Shown: piece by piece, positions 24,938-34,038 of the stretch
Position numbering within the stretch: the stretch's first letter is position 1
Layout of the letters: each line of letters opens with the position of its first letter
NCBI RefSeq assembly: GCF_000332075.2
Contig: NZ_ALVU02000001.1
Location: 1,321,193 to 1,385,192, forward strand
Origin: Synechocystis sp. PCC 7509
Lineage (GTDB): Bacteria > Cyanobacteriota > Cyanobacteriia > Cyanobacteriales > Chroococcidiopsidaceae
DNA: 64,000 nucleotides
Direction of reading: 5' to 3'
Notes under the pieces: model-generated
Database searches by the model: none
Told to the model about the DNA's origin: nothing
Seen by the model: only the letters and a program-made list of their open reading frames with translations
Position numbers and translations under genes: made by a program

Positions 24938-27505
24938 ATGAAAATTACCATACCCGAACTATCTTTAGTTGTCCTCATCGGCGCTTCTGGCGCTGGAAAG
25001 TCTAGCTTTGCTAAAAAACACTTTAAACCTACAGAAGTTATATCATCCGATTTTTGCCGAGGATTGATTTGCGATGATGAGAATAATCAAGCAGTTAGTA
25101 AAGATGCTTTTGCTGTTGTCCACTATATCGCCGCCAAAAGATTAGCCGCCGGAAAGTTGACAGTTGTTGATGCTACTAATGTCCAAAAAGAAGACCGAAA
25201 ACACTTATTAGAGTTAGCGAAAGAATATCATTGTTTGCCTGTAGCGATCGCCCTTAATTTACCAGAATACCTTTGTAGCGATCGCAATCAGCACCGCCCA
25301 GATCGAAATTTTGGCATTCATGTGATAAAAAGACAACGGGAAGCAATGCGCCAAAGTCTCAAACATCTCAAACGCGAAGGTTTCCGTTATAGCTACATTC
25401 TAAATTCTGTAGAAGATATAGAAGCCGTTAGCATTCACCTCCAACCATTGTGGAATAACCGCAAAACTGAGCATGGCCCCTTTGATATTATTGGCGATAT
25501 ACACGGCTGTTGTGATGAATTAGAAGCGCTATTACAAAAGCTAGGCTACGAAGTATCACCACAAAACCATTATTTCCATCCTCAAGGTAGAAAAGCGCTG
25601 TTTTTAGGCGATTTGGTAGATAGAGGAAACCGGATTTTAGATACTTTGGCGCTGGTGCAAAATATGGTGGTAGCAGGTACGGCTTTATGCGTTCCCGGCA
25701 ATCATGACATGAAATTGATGCGGAAATTGCAAGGCAAAAATGTCAAAGTTACGCACGGATTAGATAAAACTCTCGCGGAAATTGATGCTTTACCCGATGA
25801 TAAGCGCCAACTCTTTTCGCAAGAAACAGTCAAATTTCTCGATTCTCTCATTAGCCACTATGTTCTAGATGACGGTAACTTAGTTGTAGCTCATGCAGGG
25901 ATGAAAGAAGCCTTGCAAGGACGGGGTTCGGGTAGAGTTAGGGATTTTGCTTTGTATGGCGAAACTACCGGGGAAACAGATGATTTTGGGCTGCCTGTGC
26001 GCTACGATTGGTCAGCAGAATATAGAGGAAAAGCGATCGTTGTTTATGGGCATACTCCAGTAGTAGAAGCGCAATGGCTCAATGGTACGATTGATATAGA
26101 TACAGGCTGTGTCTATGGTGGTAAGTTAACGGCCTTACGTTACCCAGAAAAAGAGTTAATATCGGTTACTGCACAACAGGTTTATTGCGAGTCAACTAAG
26201 CCATTTTTGCCTACAGAAGACTTACTAACTACTCAACAACAGTTAGACAATGTTTTAGATATAGACGATGTGTTGGGTAAGCGGATTATTGAGACTCGTT
26301 TGCATGGCAGAATTAGTATTAGGGCAGAAAATGCGATCGCAGCCTTGGAAGTTATGAGTCGTTTTGCAGCTAATCCCAAATGGCTAATCTATCTTCCCCC
26401 CACTATGTCACCCTGCGAAACCTCCAAGCAGGAAGGTTTACTCGAACATCCATCCCAAGCTTTTAGTTACTACCAAAACCAAGGAGTTTCTCAAGTTATT
26501 TGCGAAGAAAAACACATGGGTTCTCGCGCGATAGTAATTGTTTGTCGCAATGAAGAAACCGCAAGAGAGCGTTTTGGGGTAACGGGTGAAGGTATCGGAA
26601 TTTGCTACACCCGCACCGGAAGGAGGTTTTTTAGCGATGCTGAACTTGAAACTCAAATGCTGGCGAAGGTGCAAAATGCTTTAGAAATATCTGGTTTTTG
26701 GGAACAATTCAATACAAATTGGGTATGTCTAGACTGCGAATTAATGCCCTGGTCAGCCAAGGCTCAGGAGCTTTTACAGCGTCAATATGCGGCGGTGGGT
26801 AGTGCGGCTAATTCTTCTCTCAATCAGGCAGTGGCAGCCCTGGAAATGGCAGCTAAACGCATAAATGGAATGGAGACATTCTTAACTCATTATCAAAATC
26901 GTGCAGAGATGGCGGTGCAATATGTTGAAGCTTATCGGCGTTATTGCTGGCAAGTAGAATCGTTAGCAGACTTGAAACTTGCACCTTTTCATATTTTGGC
27001 AACCGAAGGAGAAGTTCACAACGATAAAACTCATGTTTGGCATATGGAAACCTTGGCGCAAATATGCAAAGCCGAACCCGAATTATTATTAGCAACAGCT
27101 TATAAGCTAGTAGATGTCAATGACACTGCTACTGGGGTTGCTTGGTGGGAAGAACTTACTAGCATTGGTGGAGAGGGAATTGTAGTTAAACCGTTAGATT
27201 TTACCCGTAAAGGCGATGGCGCAGAGCGCCCGCTTCGCGATCGCACTTTAGTCCAACCTGCCGTTAAATGTAGAGGGAAGGAATACTTGCGGATTATTTA
27301 CGGCGCAGAATATACATTACCAGAGAATTTAGAAAGATTGCGATCGCGTGGTTTATCTAGAAAGCGCTCTTTAGCACTGCGAGAGTTTGCTTTGGGAATG
27401 GAATCGTTAGAGCGTTTTACTAAAAAAGAACCTTTGCGCCGCGTCCATGAATGTGTTTTTGGAGTTTTGGCATTAGAAAGCGAACCTGTAGATCCGCGTT
27501 TGTAA
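24938..27505 (+). CDS. pnkp: Pnkp, polynucleotide kinase-phosphatase-ligase
   Basis: 855 residues; RNA end-healing and sealing enzyme. Kinase: P-loop GASGAGKSSF from residue 15. Phosphatase of the binuclear metal type: IIGDIHGCCDE, GDLVDRGN, VPGNHDMKL, VAHAGM and YGHTPV. Ligase: nucleotidyl-acceptor Lys525 in CEEKHMGSRA, CLDCELMPW, GIVVKPL and VQPAVKCRGKEYLRIIYG. Domain order and length match the Clostridium thermocellum enzyme. Near residue 759 the chain KGDGAERPLRDRTL is longer than expected and is encoded by a GC-rich palindrome with a HIP1 site. Its stop codon lies inside another palindrome shared with the convergent gene. Confidence 0.95.
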   Translation: MKITIPELSLVVLIGASGAGKSSFAKKHFKPTEVISSDFCRGLICDDENNQAVSKDAFAVVHYIAAKRLAAGKLTVVDATNVQKEDRKHLLELAKEYHCLPVAIALNLPEYLCSDRNQHRPDRNFGIHVIKRQREAMRQSLKHLKREGFRYSYILNSVEDIEAVSIHLQPLWNNRKTEHGPFDIIGDIHGCCDELEALLQKLGYEVSPQNHYFHPQGRKALFLGDLVDRGNRILDTLALVQNMVVAGTALCVPGNHDMKLMRKLQGKNVKVTHGLDKTLAEIDALPDDKRQLFSQETVKFLDSLISHYVLDDGNLVVAHAGMKEALQGRGSGRVRDFALYGETTGETDDFGLPVRYDWSAEYRGKAIVVYGHTPVVEAQWLNGTIDIDTGCVYGGKLTALRYPEKELISVTAQQVYCESTKPFLPTEDLLTTQQQLDNVLDIDDVLGKRIIETRLHGRISIRAENAIAALEVMSRFAANPKWLIYLPPTMSPCETSKQEGLLEHPSQAFSYYQNQGVSQVICEEKHMGSRAIVIVCRNEETARERFGVTGEGIGICYTRTGRRFFSDAELETQMLAKVQNALEISGFWEQFNTNWVCLDCELMPWSAKAQELLQRQYAAVGSAANSSLNQAVAALEMAAKRINGMETFLTHYQNRAEMAVQYVEAYRRYCWQVESLADLKLAPFHILATEGEVHNDKTHVWHMETLAQICKAEPELLLATAYKLVDVNDTATGVAWWEELTSIGGEGIVVKPLDFTRKGDGAERPLRDRTLVQPAVKCRGKEYLRIIYGAEYTLPENLERLRSRGLSRKRSLALREFALGMESLERFTKKEPLRRVHECVFGVLALESEPVDPRL
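27212..27244. repeat. palindromic segment inside pnkp
   Basis: GGCGATGGCG (27212-27221) and CGCGATCGC (27236-27244) are inverted with one mismatch around a GC-rich loop. The segment keeps the reading frame and encodes GDGAERPLRDR at the point where related ligases are shorter. Looks like an inserted repeat element tolerated in a surface loop. Confidence 0.5.
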
Positions 27506-27529
27506 GGGCGCAATGCTTTGCGCCCTTAC
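27502..27529. repeat. intergenic palindrome, bidirectional terminator (family copy)
   Basis: Perfect 12-bp arms GTAAGGGCGCAA and TTGCGCCCTTAC with a TGCT loop. The pnkp stop TAA (27503-27505) and the convergent gene's stop TAA (27528-27526) both lie inside the arms. Member of the dispersed GTAGGGGCGCAA family seen at 38412, 40136, 42728 and 42940. Confidence 0.8.
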
Positions 27530-27966
27530 TGGGTTTCAGCGACACTTTTAAGCCGTTGCAATTGACTTCTCATATCCATTTTTGTTAAAGAAGCCGCAAA
27601 TACATTAAAACCCCAGCGAATCATGGGGTTAGGAATTTCAAACTTAAAAGTATTGACTAACAGTGTCCCTTGTAATGTTGGTTTGTATTCCCAAAAGTCG
27701 CATCCTTGAAAAAACCCTGTAAATTCCCACACAATTAAGCCGGGTTTTTGTTCTTTAACTACCGCTTCAAGGGTTGGTTTAATTATCGGAATCTTAATTA
27801 TAAACTTGCTGCGACTGCCTACTTCGGTACTCCATTCGTCCACAGGTTCGCATTTTAGTAACGGGTTAAGCCATTTGTGCATTAATAAGCGGCTTCTTAT
27901 ACAATGCTCTACTACCTGGGGACTAGCATTAATTTCAATTGATTGAACAAACTGCTGAGATGACAT
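27526..27966 (-). CDS. SRPBCC-fold protein (polyketide cyclase/dehydrase-like)
   Basis: About 146 residues. QSIEINASPQVVEHCI at the N-terminus, then WLNPLLKCEPVDEW, GLIVWEFTGFF and the long C-terminal helix form the START/SRPBCC helix-grip fold that binds hydrophobic ligands. Ligand unknown. The start ATG at 27966 (MSSQQFVQ) is preferred over a GTG two codons upstream. Faces pnkp tail to tail. Confidence 0.75.
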   Translation of the reverse strand: MSSQQFVQSIEINASPQVVEHCIRSRLLMHKWLNPLLKCEPVDEWSTEVGSRSKFIIKIPIIKPTLEAVVKEQKPGLIVWEFTGFFQGCDFWEYKPTLQGTLLVNTFKFEIPNPMIRWGFNVFAASLTKMDMRSQLQRLKSVAETQ

Positions 27967-28226
27967 AGCCACTTAATAAAATTATTTAGATTTTTAGTAA
28001 TAAATGTTAGAAAGGTTTTTCATTAAGTATTCCCAATTACCAAAAACTATTAAACAACTTAGTTTTTAACTGTAATTATCTACAAAGATAGATGTGCAAC
28101 TATCTTTTTCATTATAACTCTGTATAGAGACATATTGTGCTGTATTACTGGTCAACGTAAGGAGTTATTTGTAAAAACAATGAAAGTATTTTTTCCAGTG
28201 GTGTGTAATCTTAATTTAAAAAACTC

Positions 28227-29975
28227 ATGAATATAAATTTGCCGGAAATCATACCTAATATGAGTATGAATGTATCAATAAAGACCCAACAATTTGTAGC
28301 GCAAATTACGCCAGCGCCAGGAATAGATCCGATTCAACCAAGGGAAGCAGTAGCAAATAGTGTTAATTACGCCCAAAATATTGTTCAACAGCTAATAGCA
28401 TTTATTCCAAACATACTTGCTGCCGTAGCAATTTTGTTTGTGGGCTTAGTTATTGCCTTTATTGCCAAGGCAATAATTAAAGGACTTCTGAATCGTACTA
28501 CGATTGATAATCGCATTGCTGCTAGTGTAATGGGTCATGGCGATCGCGGTGACTTGCCCAAAGTTGAAGAATTAATCGGTAGTATTGTTTTTTGGATTGT
28601 TATCTTATTTACGGTTGTAGCGGTTTTACAAACACTACAGCTAGAAGTAGTCTCAAGACCACTTGGTACTTTCCTCAATCAAGTAACCGGATTTTTACCA
28701 AAATTATTGGGGGCATTAATATTTCTAGGTGTTGCTTGGTTAGTAGCAACGGTAGTTAAGCTGATAACTACACGGGGATTGCAAGCAGCAAGGTTAGATG
28801 AGCGCGTAAATCAACAGCCTGCGGGGACGACTCCAGCGCCAAATCAATTATCTCTTAGCGATACGATCGGCAATGCCCTATACTGGTTCATCTTCTTACT
28901 ATTTTTGATTCCAATTTTAGATACTTTAGGTTTGCAGCAAGCGTTACAGCCTGTACAAAACCTAGTTAGTGAAATTCTCTCAATTTTGCCCAATATTTTA
29001 GCCGCCGTGCTAATTGCGGGTGTGGGTTGGTTATTGGCACAAGTAGTGCGCCGGATTGTTACCAACTTACTAGCAACTACCGGAATCGACGGCGCTGGGG
29101 AAAGGTTCGGCTTGCGTCGAACGGCGGGAGGACAAACCCTGTCGGGGATTATTGGCACAATTACTTACGTATTGATTTTGATTCCAGTAGCGATCGCAGC
29201 GCTCAATGCTTTACAAATTGAGGCGATTTCTGTGCCAGCGATCGCCATGTTGCAACAAATTCTCAATGCTTTACCAGGAATTTTTACCGCCGCATTGATT
29301 TTGATTGCTGCATACTTTATCGGGCGTTTTTTGGCAGACTTAGTTACAAGCATCCTCACAAGTTTGGGGTTTAACAACATTTTCTCAGTGCTAGGATTGC
29401 CAGCACCCACTAGACAAAGAGTTGTACCACCTCCGGCGGTAATCCCAGCACCAACCACCGGATCGCAAACCAGACTTCAGCCCGAAACAACCGCCGCCCA
29501 ACAGTTGGTAACTAGAACTCCCTCAGAGCTTGTAGGCATTATTACCTTAGTAGGAATTATGCTATTTGCCACTCTAGCCGCCGTGAATATTTTAAATATT
29601 CCTGCCCTTACAACGCTAGTAGGCGGATTGGTGCTGATACTAGGAAAAATCCTATCAGGATTGGTAGTATTTGGCGTTGGTTTATTTTTGGCGAATTTAG
29701 TATTCAATATTATTACAAGTTCCGGCGATCGCCAAGCGCAAATATTGGCACAAGTTGCCCGAATTGCCATTATTGCTTTTGTATCAGCTTTAGCACTAAA
29801 TCAAATCGGGATTGCCAGTGATATTGTCAATCTTGCCTTTGGCTTGCTACTTGGTGCTTTAGCGGTAGCTTTGGCACTGGCTTTCGGTTTAGGTGGACGC
29901 GAAATTGCTAAAGAACAAACTAGAGAATTACTAGAGTCTTTTAAACAGCAACGTAATCAGCCACCACGAGTTTAA
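28227..29975 (+). CDS. MscS-related membrane protein with five tandem TM-helix repeats
   Basis: 582 residues. Five copies of the mechanosensitive-channel conserved TM-helix motif: FIPNILAAVAILFVGLVIAF (about 58-77), FLPKLLGALIFLGVAWLVAT, ILPNILAAVLIAGVGWLLAQ, ALPGIFTAALILIAAYFIGR and LILGKILSGLVVFGVGLFLA. Each is followed by a basic residue or loop. The C-terminus GALAVALALAFGLGGREIAK resembles the pore-lining helix of MscS, but the protein ends about twenty residues later without the beta domain. An osmotic or membrane-tension role is plausible; channel activity is unproven. ATG at 28227; strongly hydrophobic and HIP1-rich like its neighbours. Confidence 0.83.
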   Translation: MNINLPEIIPNMSMNVSIKTQQFVAQITPAPGIDPIQPREAVANSVNYAQNIVQQLIAFIPNILAAVAILFVGLVIAFIAKAIIKGLLNRTTIDNRIAASVMGHGDRGDLPKVEELIGSIVFWIVILFTVVAVLQTLQLEVVSRPLGTFLNQVTGFLPKLLGALIFLGVAWLVATVVKLITTRGLQAARLDERVNQQPAGTTPAPNQLSLSDTIGNALYWFIFLLFLIPILDTLGLQQALQPVQNLVSEILSILPNILAAVLIAGVGWLLAQVVRRIVTNLLATTGIDGAGERFGLRRTAGGQTLSGIIGTITYVLILIPVAIAALNALQIEAISVPAIAMLQQILNALPGIFTAALILIAAYFIGRFLADLVTSILTSLGFNNIFSVLGLPAPTRQRVVPPPAVIPAPTTGSQTRLQPETTAAQQLVTRTPSELVGIITLVGIMLFATLAAVNILNIPALTTLVGGLVLILGKILSGLVVFGVGLFLANLVFNIITSSGDRQAQILAQVARIAIIAFVSALALNQIGIASDIVNLAFGLLLGALAVALALAFGLGGREIAKEQTRELLESFKQQRNQPPRV

Positions 29976-29983
29976 GATCGAGG

Positions 29984-30014
29984 AGTAGAGACGTTGCATT
30001 GCAACGTCTCTACT
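29984..30014. terminator. perfect 14-bp palindrome between convergent genes
   Basis: AGTAGAGACGTTGC (29984-29997) and GCAACGTCTCTACT (30001-30014) with a three-base loop. The GTPase stop TAG (30012-30010) lies within the right arm. The sequence is a second palindrome type, AGACGTT..., that recurs in shorter form at 35844. Confidence 0.78.
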
Positions 30015-31479
30015 TACTTACTGCGGCAATTCCCAACTTAGCCGCTATTTCGCCTTTGATGCGATTCATAATAGAAGCTTCATCTAAAGATTCTAAAATC
30101 CGGCTAACTACAACTTTTGGGCTTTCTGTCCCCCAAGATGCGCCCTTTGCTAAATAAACTTTAGCTACTTGTCCAATCCCATAAGTAGAAACCCCAGCTA
30201 CCGCCGCTTGCGTTACCGCTACAGACATATAAGCGCCCAAGGTAATGCCCCCAGTAGCAGTTGTAGACAACCCCAGCAAACTTTTTAGAGAACTTAAACC
30301 TAAATTTGCTAATAGTTCACTGGCGCTAATTCCGCCCATACTCAAGGCGATTTTTTGGAGCAACGCGATCGCCCCGGTTTTTGTCATCTCAATGCCGTAT
30401 AACTTAGATAAAGTCAAGATTAAAGTTACGTCAATAACTGCGCCACTAAAGAGATCAATCACTGTAACGGGGTTAAGAGAAACCGCTAATGATTTCGTCA
30501 TAACTCCTCGCCAAATCAATTTATTAGCGCTAATTTCTCTAATTTCTAATTTTCGCACTACTAGGCGATCGCTAACATCATCAGCGTAAAGCATCGTATT
30601 GAGAGCAACTAAAGCTTTACCTTCTTTATGCAGGATTTCTAAAATCTTTAGCTTCATCTCCTCAATTTGCGGTACTCCCAAACTGCGCTGCACAAAACGG
30701 CTACCATCAGGACGCATAACGGCTTTAGCAACTAAAGGAGAACTCGCCGCCATGACAATTTCATCGGGCGAAAGTAATTCTTTTACTCGTTCATCGCGGA
30801 TTTTATGATAGATTGCCAGGCGATCAGCTTGGGGATACTGGTCGATTTTGTTAAATACAAGCAAAATCGGCTTACCAGCATTTCGCAATTGCGATAAAGC
30901 TTCATGCTCTACTTTCGTCATATCTCCAGCAATCACAAACAAAATTAGATCGGTTTGTTGAGCGATATCTTTAGCCAGCAAAGCGCGGGTTTCGCCGTCT
31001 ACTTCATCCAAACCTGGAGTGTCAATTAATTCAACTTGAGAATTACTAGCTCCAGGTAAAGTCACCTTTACGGTGCGAGAATCGCTATCGCCAATAAGTT
31101 GCTCGTCAATTTTCCAAGCGGCTTTGGCTGCGGTACGAGTCACACCATGCAAAGCCCCGGTTTCAAATACTTTTTGCCCCAATAAAGCATTGAGCAACGA
31201 AGACTTACCCCTCCCTACCATCCCAAACGCGGCAATTTGTACTACTTGGCGCTCTAAATTGTCGAGCATAGTTTCTAGTTGAGCGATTTCGGATTCTAAA
31301 GGGCGGCGCTCTTGAGGCGTTAAGTCCAGCTTATCAATCATGTCTCTTAGCGCTGTTTGGGCTAGTTTGTAATTCAACTGCGCCTGAATATCTCCAAAAC
31401 TCCAAATTGCATTATCTAAATCAGCATCTATAGAAGCATCCGACACAGGAGGCTTAGATTCAGGCAAGTTGTCGCTCAA
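30010..31479 (-). CDS. Era-like GTPase with C-terminal membrane domain (DUF697 type)
   Basis: 489 residues. G domain: P-loop GMVGRGKSS, TRTAAKA switch region, G3 DTPGLDE, G4 NKID, VVA-type C-terminal motif MAASSP. The C-terminal 180 residues hold hydrophobic helices (LNPVTVIDLFSGAVIDVTLI, GGITLGAYMSVAVTQAAVAG) typical of DUF697. This places the enzyme at a membrane, as in YcjF/YdjA-like proteins and plastid relatives. Start is TTG at 31479; no ATG is nearby upstream, so the true start is somewhat uncertain. Function within the cell is unknown. Confidence 0.85.
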   Translation of the reverse strand: MSDNLPESKPPVSDASIDADLDNAIWSFGDIQAQLNYKLAQTALRDMIDKLDLTPQERRPLESEIAQLETMLDNLERQVVQIAAFGMVGRGKSSLLNALLGQKVFETGALHGVTRTAAKAAWKIDEQLIGDSDSRTVKVTLPGASNSQVELIDTPGLDEVDGETRALLAKDIAQQTDLILFVIAGDMTKVEHEALSQLRNAGKPILLVFNKIDQYPQADRLAIYHKIRDERVKELLSPDEIVMAASSPLVAKAVMRPDGSRFVQRSLGVPQIEEMKLKILEILHKEGKALVALNTMLYADDVSDRLVVRKLEIREISANKLIWRGVMTKSLAVSLNPVTVIDLFSGAVIDVTLILTLSKLYGIEMTKTGAIALLQKIALSMGGISASELLANLGLSSLKSLLGLSTTATGGITLGAYMSVAVTQAAVAGVSTYGIGQVAKVYLAKGASWGTESPKVVVSRILESLDEASIMNRIKGEIAAKLGIAAVSK

Positions 31480-31696
31480 GGATCGCGCTCCTAAAAATAG
31501 GTTATCTTTTGCTTTTCGATCCTAGCGATTTAATTGGGCAAAATAGTAATAACAGCGCCAAAATTTTAGCTTCAATATCAACCGATAGTCTGAGACTTAA
31601 GGCAATGGTCGCTCATTACCCTATGTCTTTGTACTTTTGTCTAGAAAGGCGGCTTCTAGTAATAATTAATAAATTGAAAAGCAATCATTATTTATC

Positions 31697-31960
31697 GTGA
31701 GTAGGAAACCTTTGCCAGAAACAACTGCCTTTGTCAGGATTACCCGCCAATCTTGGCAAAAAGGCTTACTTGAAGGAGATGTTAAAGCGGGAGAATTTGA
31801 ATGGCAATTTCAATGGTGTTTTCGGCGGGGAGAGTTGTCTGTAAAACCTTCCTCTGGTCGCGCTTTAATCAAAGAACCCTTGGGTCGTTTTTTAGAGCAA
31901 CGGGATTATCAGCTAGAAGCTGGGGGAGACTATGACTTTACGATTCGCGCTGATTTGTAG
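31697..31960 (+). CDS. DUF3146-like small cyanobacterial protein
   Basis: 87 residues with GTG start. Compact, beta-rich sequence: AFVRITRQSWQKGLLEGDVK, EFEWQFQWCFRRGELSV, GRFLEQRDYQLEAGGDYDFT. It matches my memory of the cyanobacteria-specific family DUF3146, whose role is not known. Its last 23 bases overlap the end of the opposite-strand YqgF-like gene. Confidence 0.7.
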   Translation: MSRKPLPETTAFVRITRQSWQKGLLEGDVKAGEFEWQFQWCFRRGELSVKPSSGRALIKEPLGRFLEQRDYQLEAGGDYDFTIRADL

Positions 31961-32348
31961 CTTTTAAGTATCTTTCGATTAATAATATGGCAACTAAGTC
32001 ATCTATCGGTCTTGGTGGCTCTCTTAGACCTTGGGGGACAAGTTTTGTTAAGCCTTGGGGCGGGTACATTTGCCAGTAGAAGTCGCGGGCTTCTAAGGTA
32101 CTATTGTGTTCGTCCACCATCACAAGCGTCATAGTTGCGGGTAATACTTCTTTAAGTTGTTTTTGCCATTGTTTAGAGGTAGTGCGATCGCCCATGACGA
32201 CAATAGATATAGGAAATTTTTGTAGGAGCGCCTTCATAGAGGCGATCGCCTCCAAGGCTAACACAACTTGATGGTAATGCAATTGCAAATCTTGTCCCAT
32301 CACCGCCAAGCCGCACTTATCTCGACCGGGATCGAAGCCCAAAATCAT
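31938..32348 (-). CDS. RuvC/YqgF-fold predicted nuclease
   Basis: 136 residues with the RNase H-like opening MILGFDPGRDKCGLAVMG, a mid-protein acidic position MVDEHNSTLEAR, and a C-terminal PIDDLVAILLIERYL. Together these place the three acidic residues of the RuvC/YqgF family. It may process pre-16S rRNA or resolve DNA junctions; typical cyanobacterial genomes have a separate canonical ruvC. Lies 15 bp after the DUF3084 gene on the same strand, probably cotranscribed. Confidence 0.75.
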   Translation of the reverse strand: MILGFDPGRDKCGLAVMGQDLQLHYHQVVLALEAIASMKALLQKFPISIVVMGDRTTSKQWQKQLKEVLPATMTLVMVDEHNSTLEARDFYWQMYPPQGLTKLVPQGLREPPRPIDDLVAILLIERYLKATNQRES

Positions 32349-32363
32349 AATTTTTATCCTGGT

Positions 32364-33941
32364 TTATAGTTTATTTTGTGCCTTCGTTGTTGCCCTACGT
32401 GCTTTTGTAAGCTTAGGAGTGAGCGCATCTCTTAATTGGTTGCCTACTAACCTTCTAGTGCCAAAAACCACTTGCCCGTCTTTAACTGCCACTAATTGCA
32501 CTTGCGAAGGCCCTGCTGTATATATATCTTCGGCGGCAATAGCTTTAATTTCTACCGGCTGATTATACTGCCTGACTTGCTCAATAAAGCTAACTAGAGT
32601 TTCTAACCTACCATCGCCAATTTCAATCGCATCGCCTAATATACCTGCACGACGGGCGCGAAATTTTGTCGCACTCAGCAATAACCCTACTTTTTGGCGG
32701 ATTTCTTGACCTGTAATCGAGGGATTGGTTGGAATTGCGGCCAATACGTCACCTTTAGAAAAAATTACTTCATTTACAGCGATATTGATCGCTGCTTGGA
32801 CGTTTTTTTCTCCTAAAAGGTAATTTCCCGCCGAAATAACTCGCACGACATAATCTCTACCATCGTCAATTTGGGCAATTACCTTTTCAACTTGGGCTTT
32901 AGATATTTGTACAGCGAGTTCATTTTCGGGGTTTGTACCGGGCTGGGTTGATTCTATGGCGACGCGATTGGCTTCGCGCAATAGTTGCTCAATAGCTTGA
33001 CGCGCGGCTTTTGGTTGCTGAATGCGAACTACACCCGTAGCCAAAACGCTACCGCTTTCTAGGGCTACATTTCCCTGGCGCAAAACTTGATAATCTTGAT
33101 AATAACCTTCAAGCTTTGCGACTTCTTGTTCGAGAAATTCTCTTTGACTCTCTAATTGTTTGAGGCGAACTTCTCTACCGGCAATTACGCGATCGCGCTG
33201 TTGCAAATCGCGATCGCGATTGACTATTTCTTGATCTAGATTAGCAATCGCCTCATCGCGATCAGCAATTTGACTTCTGACTTCTGCTAACTGCTTACCG
33301 ATTTGTTGGCGTTCGTTTTGAAGTTTTTGAATTTCTGCTTGTAAAGTCTTTGCTTGCTGAGAGACTGTTTGCAGTAAAGCCCTAGCATCCAGAAATCTAC
33401 TGGTAATTTGACTTAGCTGGGTTTGGTTGCGGCTTAGTTGGGCTTGAGTTTGTGCCTGTTTAACTTGAGTACGGCTTAATTGGGCTTGAGTTTGAGTTTG
33501 TTTAGTAATTACCGCCTGTAACGATCTATTGGTTGCTTGCAAACGTTTTTGGGCTTGGGCTTGCCTTTTCTCTGCGGCTTTTTGTTCGGTTCTAGCTTGC
33601 TGCAAATCCTTTTCTACATTACTTTTTTGAATTTTTGTAGCTTCTAGTTCTTTAGTTGTAGATTCTACCTGCTTGCGCTTTGTTTTGAGGTCTTTTTGAA
33701 TTCTCTCAAGTTGGAATACTCCCGTGCGCAAGCTTTTGTCGGCGGCAAATAGAATTCCGAGTGTTGAAGCAGCGATCGCGCTCCCAGTTACTATAGTTAC
33801 TAAAACGGCAGTTTTGCGTGGACGCAGTTTAAACAAGCTTAGTCGAGCTTTGCCTACTCGCGTGCCAATGCGATCGCCTACCGTCGCGATTACACCTCCC
33901 AAAATCAAAATTGCTACAATTAGGATTATTCCGGTAGTCAT
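32364..33941 (-). CDS. DUF3084 membrane coiled-coil protein
   Basis: 525 residues from the ATG at 33941, which gives the family opening TTGIILIVAILILGGVIATV; eight further codons upstream are open but unlikely. Two N-terminal helices (about 3-23 and 48-68) flank a conserved basic strip GDRIGTRVGKARLSLFKLRP. Residues 80-290 form a long coiled coil with Gln-rich repeats (TQAQLSR, three copies). The C-terminal half is globular (LATGVVRIQQPKAARQAIEQ, FRARRAGILGDAIEIGDGRL). Found throughout cyanobacteria; role unknown, probably in envelope structure. Confidence 0.83.
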   Translation of the reverse strand: MTTGIILIVAILILGGVIATVGDRIGTRVGKARLSLFKLRPRKTAVLVTIVTGSAIAASTLGILFAADKSLRTGVFQLERIQKDLKTKRKQVESTTKELEATKIQKSNVEKDLQQARTEQKAAEKRQAQAQKRLQATNRSLQAVITKQTQTQAQLSRTQVKQAQTQAQLSRNQTQLSQITSRFLDARALLQTVSQQAKTLQAEIQKLQNERQQIGKQLAEVRSQIADRDEAIANLDQEIVNRDRDLQQRDRVIAGREVRLKQLESQREFLEQEVAKLEGYYQDYQVLRQGNVALESGSVLATGVVRIQQPKAARQAIEQLLREANRVAIESTQPGTNPENELAVQISKAQVEKVIAQIDDGRDYVVRVISAGNYLLGEKNVQAAINIAVNEVIFSKGDVLAAIPTNPSITGQEIRQKVGLLLSATKFRARRAGILGDAIEIGDGRLETLVSFIEQVRQYNQPVEIKAIAAEDIYTAGPSQVQLVAVKDGQVVFGTRRLVGNQLRDALTPKLTKARRATTKAQNKL

Positions 33942-34038
33942 TTTCCGCCGTCCACCTTTGCCCACTCAAATACAGCCTACTTCAACCGCTTAAATTTTGG
34001 TGGCTTCTTAGAATTTATGGGGAGCGGGAGAAGCTTTT

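Noticed and set aside
27298-27513. Minus-strand frame across the pnkp end
   Set aside because: Antisense shadow with no independent support.
31509-31700. 63-codon frame before the DUF3146-like gene
   Set aside because: Overlaps the start region, low-complexity hydrophobic reading, no RBS; more likely the promoter region.
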